Virus record (IMG/VR): IMGVR_UViG_3300023223_000690
Span: 1 to 40,793 of that record
Source: a virus
DNA length: 40,793 nt
Reading direction: 5' to 3' (one strand)
Below the pieces are notes generated by a model. It ran no database searches. It saw only the letters and a program-made list of their open reading frames with translations, and was not told the origin of the DNA. This document shows positions 14,305 to 23,183 of the stretch, piece after piece. The position numbers were made by a program, and so were the translations under genes. Each line of letters begins with the position of its first letter. Position 1 is the first letter of the stretch.

Positions 14305-14676
14305 TTAGTCTTGTTTCCTTGATTTCTTGAATGTCAGATCAAATGTCAGAGATCCCGCATCTCCACTCCCAGCCCTCTCTATTTTCATCATGGGGAATGG
14401 CCATGCTCCGGACGCGCCTACATTCCCTGCGGCAACCCATGGATTCAGTCCTGCGGCATCTTTCCATTGATCCCAATCAGCCAAATCAGCAGCCAGTGCC
14501 CCTGGTAATCCACTCCCAAAAACCTCTATTGCATCATTCACCGACCCCTTCATAAAGCCATTGAATGAATCGAATTCACTTGTGTCTATAGTGATAACAT
14601 CATTATCTGCTGACATTACGATTCTTGATGAACGCGAGTTTTCTGTCTCTCCTGTATTTGTAATAGTTGTGGCCAT
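14305..14676 (-). CDS. Small structural-type protein (123 aa)
   Basis: The product starts MATTITNTGETENS and is beta-rich. It has a central TIDTSEFDSFNGFMKGSV segment, a Trp-rich middle, and a strand end LTFDLTFKKSRKQD. It resembles small head-decoration or tail proteins in composition, but no family is recognised. It is the first gene after the internal promoter at 14702-14730. A weak stem (AGGAAA with TTTCCT, 14299-14319) encloses its stop codon and is followed by T-rich DNA. It may be highly expressed. Confidence 0.5.
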   Translation of the reverse strand: MATTITNTGETENSRSSRIVMSADNDVITIDTSEFDSFNGFMKGSVNDAIEVFGSGLPGALAADLADWDQWKDAAGLNPWVAAGNVGASGAWPFPMMKIERAGSGDAGSLTFDLTFKKSRKQD

Positions 14677-14701
14677 GAGAAAATATTTAAAGGTTAGTAA
14701 A

Positions 14702-14730
14702 ATTACTATTTTATTTTATGGATTTGTCAA
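14702..14730 (-). promoter_or_regulatory. Late promoter P2 (TTGACA type)
   Basis: On the minus strand TTGACA (14725-14730) is followed after 17 bp by AGTAAT (14702-14707). The 29-bp box matches the promoter before the portal at 26 of 29 positions, including the spacer CATAAAATAAAATAGT. It overlaps the gap just past the stop of the 1706-aa gene and reads into the 123-aa gene. Conservation of the spacer implies a specific factor or recent duplication. Confidence 0.7.
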
Positions 14731-14733
14731 TGC

Positions 14734-17700
14734 TTATTCGATTGTTAAAATAAATTTCTGAAATTCCGCATCGTTCTTTTTGGATGCTTCTTTCAATTGG
14801 TCCGCATCAATTTCATATAGTTCTGCAATCTCTTCAATGTCTTTTGAATAAAGCAAGCCATCATTTCTGATTGTGTTCTCCCATGTTTTAAAAAAGATTG
14901 CTTGATTCCTTGTCATGTTGTTCTCCTTCTCTGCTGCTTCCAGGAGTCCATCATCAAAAGCATCTTTGACGAATTGAGCGATTGATGATCCTTCTTCTGC
15001 TTGTTCTATTGATACAACTTTGTATTCATACCTCTGCCTATCATCTGCATCGATAGAATCTTTTCCTAAAGCATCCTGCAATTCTGCTGCCGTTGCTTGG
15101 CTTCCTTTTTCGAGCGCTAGGTTCCATGCATCCATTCCCTCAATATCATCTTCACCCAAAAATCTTGAAATAGTTTCCTGATCTTCTTCAGGTAATTCAT
15201 TGAATTTCAAAAATGAATCCACAACTCCAGGATTATCACTGAAATTAAATGTCTTAATATCTTCCTGTCCTTTGAAAAATGCAGTTACAAAATCTTTTGC
15301 TCTCTTCTCTCCAAAGACATCATTATCAAGTCCTTTGTCTACTGCAGCTAGGAATCGTTCCTTTCTAGCATCATTAAGATTCCGCTTGGCCGCCACATCC
15401 AACGTATCAAAAATCTCATTGTTTACAGCAGAAGAAACTTTCGACTCTCTCACGAATTTCCTGAAGAATGGAATTCTATTATCAGCAATCTCTTCTCCTG
15501 ATACCAGCTTCGCTCCCGTGTCAATCGAATTAGAAACAAATCTTCCCGCTCCGGAAGTGTATTGATCCCACAAATGATCTAAATCATCTGGAAACACATC
15601 TACCAACCCATCGGATGCCTTAAATATCATTTCCGCAAGAAGTTGTGCTGCTTTTGTTGTCCCTTTGCTTGTTTGTCCTGACTGTGGAGGAGGAGTCAAT
15701 CCTAGATTACTATATTGCGGATGTATTTCAAATCCCATAAAATTCTTATTTGTAGCTATTTCATAAATTGGCCTTACTATCGTAGGAGCTACTCCGGCGG
15801 CACTAGATTCAACAGGGGAAAATGATGAATATGTGGTTTGGATCACATTTAACACGGCCTCTTCATTGGTTTTTTTGCCAGCCATAAGGTCATATGCATT
15901 CGCTCCGAAAGAATAGAATGGTGTATATCCATAACCGATATTCCACAGAGTAAGTTGTTTCCCTCCGATCCCTGGTATTTCTTCCGGAAATTCGAATGCT
16001 ATTTGCCTGTTCCTTATCCAGTCCGGTATATTATCTTCTCCAATTTGATCTTGTATAAATCTGACCATAAATCCAAGGAATGCTAACCCCGCCGCCGCCC
16101 TCCTTGCTCTTTTAGATTTCAATTGAGTCCTTATAACTTTAGATCCACCCTGTATGGCAGGATTTATAAATGCCCACCATGCTTTTAAAACCGGTGACAT
16201 TTCGCCTTGCCTGGAAAAATTAACAGTCAAATCAGCAGCAGCCTGCACCGCTTTCTGTTTGCTCATCCCTCTTTTTATAAGCTCCTCATATGCAGAAAAT
16301 CTTACACCTAATTCAACCATGCTATTCACATCTTCCAATGTTTTTCCAATTATTCGTATGGGATTTTTGATTTTCTCAATACCCTGATTTGAAATTTGTT
16401 TTTCTAATTTCTCCAGAGATGTTTGAGCTTCCTTTGCATTATTGACCCAAAAATTTCCTACATCTCCACCAACATCAAGAAATTCCTGAAAGACCTTGTC
16501 TTTCTTCTGGCCTCTTATATCACGCCAAATTCTTCTTTGAGAAGGTATTGTATTCTTTGCTACCGCCGAAACTAAGCCTTTTTGGTCTACCTTCTCAGCT
16601 TTTACATTTATTAAAGCTTCAGTTAAATCTCTTTGAAAATTTGTGACTATAAACTCCGGATTAAATTTTGTTGCAAGCTGGCTCCATAATGAAGTAAACA
16701 CTCTTACCCCCTTAGAAACTCCTCTAAGCTCTGCTATTTTAGTATTTCTCAACGCCCATGCCACTCTTTCATCTTTGACAGTTATAAACTTTTGTTTTCC
16801 ATCTACTTTTACACTAACGACATCATCTCCCAATTTGAATTTTGGATCGAATTCCTGTATTTCGCCTTTGTTATTGAATACCGGTATGGTTTTTTGAGAT
16901 TCAATCTGGAATTGTGTTTTCATAAAAGGAAATGCTTCCACTAAAGAAAGTATTGTTTTCCCAACATCATTTTTTATTATTCTAACTTCAGCTTTCTGTA
17001 AATTCCGAAAGATTTGAGCTGTAGGTGATAGAACTTCCTTCTTGCTTCCTCTCGCTCTTTTTATTTCTTTTCCTTTTATATCTATCCCCGAACCAGTGCC
17101 AGGTCCAAAGAATTTATCCTCAATATCTCTTTGTAATGGAACATAGTTTTTGTATGCAGCTTGTATCAACTTTTTTTCTTTTGGTTTAATCATGCCATTT
17201 TTTTCAAGCATGTCTAATGTGCGATCACTTACTTTTTTCAAGTCTTTGGCAAATCGATCTAATTCTTCTTTTTGCCCTGAATCTTCAGCATTTTTTATTA
17301 TTTGCTGTGCTTCAATATCTGTCATTCCACTTAATCCATCCTCCGGCACACGCCCTTCTTCAACGGCCACTTCTTTCATCTTTGCGTTTCTTTCCGGACC
17401 ATGTAAAGCCCTCATATATGTGTCTAAATCAGATAATTCTATGTCGGCAGTATTTAATTCTTGCATGAATTTTAATTTTTCTTCCTCTATTTTTTCTACT
17501 TTTCTTGACACCACCCTTGGCAGCATGTCTTTTTTTGCCCATAGATCAAGATAATCAGGAACTTCTTCCCCGGTTTCTTCAATAATTAATTCATTGAGTT
17601 TTTTTAAACGGATATTGCTGTCTTCGATATATCGTCTTACGGCCTCCCATTTCGTTTCTTTTGGCAAATCAATTTGTGGCAAATCCTGAGATAAAATCGG

Positions 17701-19854
17701 TGATGTTGTCTGTGATGGTGGCACCCCTGAAGGAACTGGACCTAGAACATCTTTTATATCTGGCCTTATTTCCACTTGCTTCTCTTTTTTTACAGGAGGA
17801 TTCTTGGCAATCTGTGTATTTCGTGCGGCCTTTGTAGTGGCAAGAGCAACTTTCTCTCCAGTAGGTGTTCTCAATTCCTGCTTAAAAAATTGAAATGCTT
17901 CATCTGTATCAAATGTTTCTCCATTGACTTGACCTTCTTCCAATGTTTTGAAAACTCTCTCAAATTCCTGTAGTCCTTTCGATGGTCCTTTTGTTTTCAC
18001 TTCTGCACTCTGTAATCTTTGATTAATCAAATTGACGATTGATGGCGCATCTGTTTGTTCCACAAAATCAGAAAAATTCTGTGCTCTTCCGGAAATTATA
18101 TTTGCTCCAAATCTTTTGAATTTACTCAGACTTTTGGCTAATTGCCTTGCTATTTCCTCAGTTCTTGTGCGAGCGCCTTCTGGTACTTCTGAAGGCGGTA
18201 ATGACGGTTTTTTGGCTTGCTGCTCAATTAATTCTATAGCGCCTTCTAAATCAACAAATGAATCAAGCTTTTCTTCAAAAGCATCTTCTGCTTTCTTTGT
18301 CAAATCTTTGAGTTCTTGAGCATCGAGACTGCCAAATCTTTCTTCAAGTCTTTTTGAAGCTGCTAATTCCTGAGCTTCGGTCGGTTCTCCCGGAACCAGT
18401 TCTCCACCCGGCGGTACGGGTTTTTCAAATCCCGGAATTCGTATGAATCCTTTCTGATCGGCAATCAAATCAAGATTCCTTTCAATCGTTTCTTTCGCAT
18501 TACCTTTAAATGTCTCTGCTTTCTGCTTCATGTTCTCGGTGAATGCTTCGGAAACTCTTTTTAATTCTTCTGGCTTTAATCTCGGTACACGAATCTTAGC
18601 TGCTCTTTGTCCTTTTAAAACAGCGGCCCTTTGTTTTGATGTAGAATGCTTTACCCATTCAACAGCAAGAGGATTCTGTTTTACACCAATTTCTCCCACC
18701 TGGACCACCCTTATATCTTCTCTAGGAATCTTTACTGTCTTATGTGTAATCGGCCGTGTTATATCTGCCAGACCTTTTATATCCTTCCTCAGATTCACTC
18801 TTTCGCTCTGTGCGAACTTTCCGGCTGATTGAAAAACATTCCCTCCAAATTTGAATGCTGACATTATAAGAGCATCCAGTGCGGATTCTTCATCAGTCCT
18901 GCCATCTTGTTTTGAAATCAAAAACTGAGTTGAAAAGACTGCCGGGACTCCAATGGTTATTGAGTTTGGTAAGAAAGCCACACCTAGCAGTGCTCCTTGT
19001 ACAAAATCTTTTGCTCCGGAAAGCAATCTGCTTTCGCCTTCTTCAAATTCCCTCGCTTGGCCAAGCGTCGTAGTAGCACCTCCAAATATTAAAGCATTTT
19101 TTACAACTGAAAATGCTGTTGGAAATCTTTGAACAAATGCGGAAACAGCCGGAATGGAAGTCGCAGCCTGGATAGGGACCGTTATTGCTTTTGCAAGGCT
19201 GGCAAATAAAGCTACATTCCCTATGGCCTCAGTCGCTTTCGCAAAATCCTGATCGACATCTATCCCTTTGAATAATTCTTCAGTTGTTGCAGCATCTCTG
19301 CCTGTAATTTGCTCTAATGCAAACACAAGAGGATCAGCCGCTTTTGAAAACCCAAATCCGGCGCCGGCAACAGCTTCCTGAATACGTCCTTCCGTAAAAG
19401 GTTTTTTAAAATCTTCTAAAATTGCATCCCCGATCGATGCAAGAGATCCTCCAAATCTATTTATTTTACTCTGGAATGTTTCATTGCCCTCATCATCAAA
19501 GAAGGCCTCTTCAGCAAGAAATGTTCTTGCGGGTATCCTCCCTTGAGAAATCGTTGCAGAAGGAATCCCGCTAGGTGGTTCTATTATACCTGGTTCCAAG
19601 TTCTGATTCAATTCTCTCCGTAGGCTGCTATCGACTCTAAGGCTGACGGGAACACGCCTTTCTGTAGTTTCTCCGGTCACTAGATCATCCGATGTTGTAA
19701 TCCTGCTCCTGTTATCTGCTTCTCTGTCTATTTCAACTTGGAGTTCACTTTGAGAAACTTCATCATCATCTTCATCCTCTTTTCTGAATGCTCTCCGGAC
19801 AAGAGATTGTCCTGCTGTCTGTGCCGCTGATATGAGTAAACTTGCTAATGGCAT
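14734..19854 (-). CDS. Giant virion/ejection protein with LPD38-like domain (1706 aa)
   Basis: This is the largest gene in the window. The N-terminus (1-150) is acidic and basic in turn. Residues about 205-330 hold hydrophobic, Gly/Ala-rich helices. A long charged helical middle follows (400-900). Residues about 1050-1300 match the LPD38 (large polyvalent protein-associated) pattern: LATKFNPEFIVTNFQRDLTE, VNSMVELGVRFSAYEELIKR, NFSRQG, then KAWWAFINPAIQG and a hydrophobic stretch. In short-tailed phages such giant proteins travel in the capsid and enter the cell with the DNA. I see no transglycosylase motif. It lies after the 843-aa M23-like protein. The domain call is from pattern and the ejection role is inference. 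Confidence 0.7.
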   Translation of the reverse strand: MPLASLLISAAQTAGQSLVRRAFRKEDEDDDEVSQSELQVEIDREADNRSRITTSDDLVTGETTERRVPVSLRVDSSLRRELNQNLEPGIIEPPSGIPSATISQGRIPARTFLAEEAFFDDEGNETFQSKINRFGGSLASIGDAILEDFKKPFTEGRIQEAVAGAGFGFSKAADPLVFALEQITGRDAATTEELFKGIDVDQDFAKATEAIGNVALFASLAKAITVPIQAATSIPAVSAFVQRFPTAFSVVKNALIFGGATTTLGQAREFEEGESRLLSGAKDFVQGALLGVAFLPNSITIGVPAVFSTQFLISKQDGRTDEESALDALIMSAFKFGGNVFQSAGKFAQSERVNLRKDIKGLADITRPITHKTVKIPREDIRVVQVGEIGVKQNPLAVEWVKHSTSKQRAAVLKGQRAAKIRVPRLKPEELKRVSEAFTENMKQKAETFKGNAKETIERNLDLIADQKGFIRIPGFEKPVPPGGELVPGEPTEAQELAASKRLEERFGSLDAQELKDLTKKAEDAFEEKLDSFVDLEGAIELIEQQAKKPSLPPSEVPEGARTRTEEIARQLAKSLSKFKRFGANIISGRAQNFSDFVEQTDAPSIVNLINQRLQSAEVKTKGPSKGLQEFERVFKTLEEGQVNGETFDTDEAFQFFKQELRTPTGEKVALATTKAARNTQIAKNPPVKKEKQVEIRPDIKDVLGPVPSGVPPSQTTSPILSQDLPQIDLPKETKWEAVRRYIEDSNIRLKKLNELIIEETGEEVPDYLDLWAKKDMLPRVVSRKVEKIEEEKLKFMQELNTADIELSDLDTYMRALHGPERNAKMKEVAVEEGRVPEDGLSGMTDIEAQQIIKNAEDSGQKEELDRFAKDLKKVSDRTLDMLEKNGMIKPKEKKLIQAAYKNYVPLQRDIEDKFFGPGTGSGIDIKGKEIKRARGSKKEVLSPTAQIFRNLQKAEVRIIKNDVGKTILSLVEAFPFMKTQFQIESQKTIPVFNNKGEIQEFDPKFKLGDDVVSVKVDGKQKFITVKDERVAWALRNTKIAELRGVSKGVRVFTSLWSQLATKFNPEFIVTNFQRDLTEALINVKAEKVDQKGLVSAVAKNTIPSQRRIWRDIRGQKKDKVFQEFLDVGGDVGNFWVNNAKEAQTSLEKLEKQISNQGIEKIKNPIRIIGKTLEDVNSMVELGVRFSAYEELIKRGMSKQKAVQAAADLTVNFSRQGEMSPVLKAWWAFINPAIQGGSKVIRTQLKSKRARRAAAGLAFLGFMVRFIQDQIGEDNIPDWIRNRQIAFEFPEEIPGIGGKQLTLWNIGYGYTPFYSFGANAYDLMAGKKTNEEAVLNVIQTTYSSFSPVESSAAGVAPTIVRPIYEIATNKNFMGFEIHPQYSNLGLTPPPQSGQTSKGTTKAAQLLAEMIFKASDGLVDVFPDDLDHLWDQYTSGAGRFVSNSIDTGAKLVSGEEIADNRIPFFRKFVRESKVSSAVNNEIFDTLDVAAKRNLNDARKERFLAAVDKGLDNDVFGEKRAKDFVTAFFKGQEDIKTFNFSDNPGVVDSFLKFNELPEEDQETISRFLGEDDIEGMDAWNLALEKGSQATAAELQDALGKDSIDADDRQRYEYKVVSIEQAEEGSSIAQFVKDAFDDGLLEAAEKENNMTRNQAIFFKTWENTIRNDGLLYSKDIEEIAELYEIDADQLKEASKKNDAEFQKFILTIE

Positions 19855-19867
19855 ATTACATGAAAAA

Positions 19868-22399
19868 TTATTTAACCCTAGTCCCCGTTATTGCCAACTG
19901 AGAATTAGCCTTCCCTGAAACAACTGATTCCACGCTGGCTAATGCCTCAGCAACACTTAATCCTGAATCAATATCATTTTGAAACTGCCTAGCTAATGTT
20001 CTGTTCAATGATGAATTCCCCCTAGTAAGCACATCTATTCTGTTCAATGCTCTTTGCAAATCTCCAGAAGTATCTTCTGTCTCAGTTGGTTCTTCTTCTG
20101 GAGCCTCTCTTTGAAAGCGCCTTGCTCTTGTTGCTAAGTCACTTCCTTCAAAAAAGAATGTAGCTGCTGTTTCTCTCGCTGTGAGCTTATCGCTTTGCTG
20201 AAGAATATTATTGATTTGATCAATAGATTTTCCGGAAAAATCTTGATTCACTACATATGTCGTGTAGTCCACATGTCCACCTGTTCCCCCTGTACTTGCA
20301 AAAGTTGTACCACTGTTTCCCTGGGATCCGATGAATGTATTCAATCCTATTTTATCACCTATATTTAGGGATTCATTGAACATGCTGGTATTGTTTTGAT
20401 CTGCGGCTGATCCCTTCTGTCCGAAATGACTCAAGCGCACAATGTTTCCATTCTCTTTTTGAATCAGTGCGAAATTGCCGAATCCATCAGGATCTTTTCC
20501 GAATCCGATAAATGTTCCAGATATTGGAGATGAAACGTCTGATCCATCAGCACCATGGTCCACATCAAGGCCCCATATCCATGGTGATTCTCGGTCTATC
20601 TGTGTAACTGTTCCGGACTCTCCACCGAAAGAAATCCTTTGATTTAATCTAAGATCATTTGCTTCTGTTACAAAAGATTGCCCTACTTCTTCAGTGAATC
20701 CCTGGGTTACACCAGCTTGTGTTCCTCCTTGAGCGGATCTTCGGATCACATCGGTCCCCGGAAAGGCTGATTCTCCGGAAATACCGAGAGATATCTTCTG
20801 TGTTTTGAATTCTCCGGTTTCCGGATTGAATAATAATGCAGATACAAATTCTTCTCCATTTTGATCTGTGAACTTAGTTGATCCCTTGAATTCAAATGCA
20901 GGCTCAGAAAATTCCAATTGCTGAAATAAATTAGTAGGCAAGTCCGCTCTCGTTAAATCTCTCTGTATTGTTGCTTGATCTGCTTCCGGAAGATCAGCAA
21001 AAGTCAGGCCGTTTTCTTTCATAATATTATATGTCGTTTGAACATTGGCTCTGGCATTGTCAACAATCTTCTCATCCTCCGCTTTTTCATCTTTTTCTAT
21101 ACCGCGCATCAAATTCAAAAGCTGCACATTTTGACTGAATTCAGTGTTATATTTATTCAAAGCATTAGTATAGTCTGTCTGCTCGAATCTCATAATTTGA
21201 TCTATGGTTTGATATTTCATTTGCAACTCATCGACCAATCGAGACTTTTGCCTTCCGAGAAAATCAAGTCTTTCTAATTCTTGTCTTTCAACTTCGCTAA
21301 CTCTTCCGGAGATCACACTTGTTGCTACGGGCCTGTCAAGTTCTGCTTGTGTGCGTTGCCGTAGCGTAGCCTGGATTTGTTCCTCCTGCGCTTTTATATC
21401 ACTTAGCTGGGTTTCCAGTGTTTCCACACTAAAGTCACTTCTAAGCTCATTGAACTTGTCAGCAGCACTAAATTGCTCTGGAGATTGTGATGACAGAAAA
21501 TCAATCCCTTCAATCCCGGTCCCTTCAAATAATCTTGCAAATTCTTCTCTCACTGGTGGACCTTCACCAGCCGCAAATTGAGAAAGCATAGCAGCATTGA
21601 TACTTTCTACTGATTGCTCAGGTGTTTCGCCTGAAATTCCTTGGTCTTCAAAAGAAATACCTAATCTTTCTAATTCGTCCCTTGCGGGTTGTTGGGTTAA
21701 TCCACTCTCTGCTTCTGCCTTTCTTCGTAATGCCTTTATTCTTTCCGCTTCGGTTGGCCTTAATCTGCCAACTCCATCTGTTTGCAACTCCCTGGTACGT
21801 GTTACAAATAGATCTGGTACGGCCGTCCCCTCTTTTTCTGCTTTTCTTTTTAAAGCTTCTAGCCTTGCTTGTTCAGTTGGCTTTATACGACCTGGACCAT
21901 CTGTTTGCAATGTTCTAGTTCCAAGAGGAGGTATTGGTTGTCCTGCTGCTGCAGCAGCTCTTTTTGCAGGATTTCTTTCAGTAGTAAATTCAGTTAAATC
22001 AGATATATCTCCAGGCGCACCGAACCCACCGACAACCCTTCTCAATGATCCTATGTCTCCGAACCGGCTAGTATCACCTCCAGCTTCAATTATCCCAAAA
22101 GCTTCTCTTTGGAGTTGCTCTGTAAATCTTCGAGCTTGACTTATTTGCTCTTGAGAAGAAATTCCTCTTCCTCTACTCGCATCGAGTAATATTTTTTCTG
22201 CTGCCTCTGACTGTTTAAATAACTTGTTTTGTGCGGAACTAAAGGGACCTCCTCTAGATATCGATAATGATCCATCTTTCCTGACTATGAATCCAGGGGT
22301 AGTTACTCCTGTACTTCTGCCAGTTACAAGTCCTTGGAGCCCTAGAGCCCCTGCGGATCGATTCAAGTTCCCTGTGCTTTGGTTCGTAGTGTGGGACAT
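19868..22399 (-). CDS. Virion protein with degenerate M23-like domain (843 aa)
   Basis: The N-terminal half is Gln/Glu/Arg-rich and helical, with a tandem repeat at about 161-193 and 201-233 (RTLQTDGPGRIKPTE and RELQTDGVGRLRPTE). Residues about 605-720 resemble an M23/lysostaphin-type peptidase: DHGADGSDVSSPISG, then DGFGNFALIQ, VRLSHFG, LNIGDKIG, IGSQGNSG and GGHVDY. The usual HxH metal motif reads HVD, so activity is uncertain. Placed between tail proteins and the giant ejection protein, it may be a virion-associated wall-degrading or structural component. It starts after the DLPEG-type tail protein. Confidence 0.65.
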   Translation of the reverse strand: MSHTTNQSTGNLNRSAGALGLQGLVTGRSTGVTTPGFIVRKDGSLSISRGGPFSSAQNKLFKQSEAAEKILLDASRGRGISSQEQISQARRFTEQLQREAFGIIEAGGDTSRFGDIGSLRRVVGGFGAPGDISDLTEFTTERNPAKRAAAAAGQPIPPLGTRTLQTDGPGRIKPTEQARLEALKRKAEKEGTAVPDLFVTRTRELQTDGVGRLRPTEAERIKALRRKAEAESGLTQQPARDELERLGISFEDQGISGETPEQSVESINAAMLSQFAAGEGPPVREEFARLFEGTGIEGIDFLSSQSPEQFSAADKFNELRSDFSVETLETQLSDIKAQEEQIQATLRQRTQAELDRPVATSVISGRVSEVERQELERLDFLGRQKSRLVDELQMKYQTIDQIMRFEQTDYTNALNKYNTEFSQNVQLLNLMRGIEKDEKAEDEKIVDNARANVQTTYNIMKENGLTFADLPEADQATIQRDLTRADLPTNLFQQLEFSEPAFEFKGSTKFTDQNGEEFVSALLFNPETGEFKTQKISLGISGESAFPGTDVIRRSAQGGTQAGVTQGFTEEVGQSFVTEANDLRLNQRISFGGESGTVTQIDRESPWIWGLDVDHGADGSDVSSPISGTFIGFGKDPDGFGNFALIQKENGNIVRLSHFGQKGSAADQNNTSMFNESLNIGDKIGLNTFIGSQGNSGTTFASTGGTGGHVDYTTYVVNQDFSGKSIDQINNILQQSDKLTARETAATFFFEGSDLATRARRFQREAPEEEPTETEDTSGDLQRALNRIDVLTRGNSSLNRTLARQFQNDIDSGLSVAEALASVESVVSGKANSQLAITGTRVK

Positions 22400-22424
22400 A
22401 TTTAGAAATCAAAAATATGAAATA

Positions 22425-23183
22425 TTATGCTATTGTTCCTAGCTGAAGATATCTGGTAAGTCCTCCTGGTATAGTACATTTTACAAAATGGGTGAGAGTG
22501 AATGTTTTAGCTCCTACTGCTTCTACAGGGTTTCCTACACCTATGGTTGTGACAAATTCAATCATTTCTTCTGATAAATCTGCTTGACCAAGTATTAAAA
22601 CAGGTATTGCTCCACTCACAGAAGATTGATCTATATTTAATGAACTTAAAGTCCCCGCTCCACCCGCTATATTTCCTGAAGTAGAGAAATTAGAAGAAGT
22701 AGAAGTCCAGTTTATATGCTCATCATCCACAAAATTCAATAATTGATCATGATCAACACCACCGGGGAGAACATCAGCAGTTATCGCTGGCGTAGCATCA
22801 TCATATGTAAAATTAATACTCACCGTGTCAGTGAGTATCCCCCCTACAGCATCTTGAGCACGTTCATCTGTAAAATATAAATTTATCGAACCTTCCGGTA
22901 AATCATCAGTGTCAGTAGCAGAAAGAGGTGCTTGTGGTTCGAGTCGTTCCATCGCTTGATTGTATTTCAACACTTCACCATCTGCTATAGCTGTTATGTC
23001 TACAATCTTGTTAGCCAATATGTTGGCATTTAATCTGTCTTTTATGTCACTTTGTCTCAAAACAACCCTTCTCCTCTCTCGAATATCGGTCAGATTCCCT
23101 CTTTCTATAGAATCGCTTATCCCTCTCACCCTTGAGGGGATATCAGTAGCTCCTAGCCTTTGTTTTTTTTGCTTAAAAATCAT
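22425..23183 (-). CDS. Tail fibre/tail-associated protein (252 aa)
   Basis: A basic N-terminus (KQKKQRLGATDIP) is followed by a helical segment. Then comes DLPEGSINLYFTDERAQDAV, a motif frequent in phage tail fibres, a LLNFVDDEHINWTS segment, and a beta-rich C-terminus. It shares one base with the stop of the 464-aa gene, so it is coupled to that gene. It is likely a tail fibre or a fibre-attachment protein. Confidence 0.65.
   Translation of the reverse strand: MIFKQKKQRLGATDIPSRVRGISDSIERGNLTDIRERRRVVLRQSDIKDRLNANILANKIVDITAIADGEVLKYNQAMERLEPQAPLSATDTDDLPEGSINLYFTDERAQDAVGGILTDTVSINFTYDDATPAITADVLPGGVDHDQLLNFVDDEHINWTSTSSNFSTSGNIAGGAGTLSSLNIDQSSVSGAIPVLILGQADLSEEMIEFVTTIGVGNPVEAVGAKTFTLTHFVKCTIPGGLTRYLQLGTIA

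Noticed and set aside
14734-19854. Virion RNA polymerase as in phage N4
   Set aside because: The giant protein shows LPD38-like and helical segments and I could find none of the single-subunit polymerase motifs.
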